From Arenicellales bacterium (GTDB lineage: Bacteria; Pseudomonadota; Gammaproteobacteria; Arenicellales; UBA868), in contig JAPKAJ010000135.1 of assembly GCA_028825345.1 (NCBI GenBank), forward strand, positions 1-6,179: DNA of 6,179 nucleotides, in the 5' to 3' direction. Each line of letters starts with the position of its first letter. Position 1 is the stretch's first letter. The position numbers and the translations under genes were made by a program. The notes beneath the pieces are model-generated. The model was given only the letters and a program-made list of their open reading frames with translations. It did not search any database and was not told the DNA's origin. This document shows positions 6,143 through 6,179 of this stretch, piece after piece.

Positions 6143-6179
6143 CTAAGCACCAACAACGCGGGCTCCTTTACAATCTGCA

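Noticed and set aside
1..6179. CRISPR array, tRNA or rRNA genes, insertion sequences or a novel defence locus
   Set aside because: No spaced repeats, cloverleaf-like sequence, terminal inverted repeats or transposase motifs were seen; four conserved genes fill almost the whole window.

Overview
The window reads as chromosomal core DNA of an aerobic gammaproteobacterium. The Rieske protein has the proteobacterial PetA layout, the glutathione reductase matches E. coli Gor as I remember it in length and catalytic numbering, and the M3 peptidase is closest to the OpdA/PrlC type. Base composition looks moderately GC-rich and even throughout. I see no insertion sequence, phage gene, integrase, tRNA, rRNA or CRISPR array, so this is not an accessory island.

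Layout from left to right. (1) 1-595, minus: petA, the Rieske iron-sulfur subunit of the cytochrome bc1 complex, cut by the left edge near its C-terminus. (2) 596-715: a compact control region with a terminator-like inverted repeat, a strong extended -10 promoter for petA, a leader hairpin followed by a short T run, and the petA ribosome site. (3) 716-2545, minus: a YyaL/DUF255 protein with a thioredoxin-like domain, a CHWC motif and a predicted signal peptide. (4) 2542-4629, minus: prlC/opdA, oligopeptidase A; its stop codon overlaps the start of the YyaL gene (ATGA). (5) 4630-4747: a divergent intergenic region. (6) 4748-6100, plus: gorA, glutathione reductase. (7) 6101-6179: a short tail with promoter-like elements for something beyond the right edge.

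prlC and the yyaL-like gene look like one translationally coupled operon. It combines a peptidase that finishes off short peptides with a probably exported thioredoxin-fold protein. gorA, divergent from it, regenerates reduced glutathione with NADPH. petA is a separate unit in respiration, probably followed by petB and petC beyond the left edge. In E. coli, prlC is also divergent from a unit containing gor (rlmJ-gor), so this neighbourhood looks like a reduced version of an old gammaproteobacterial arrangement.

I found no convincing new biological system. The items most worth a second look are the nested terminator/promoter/leader hairpin before petA, the exported form of the YyaL protein coupled to prlC, and a heat-shock-like promoter candidate before prlC.
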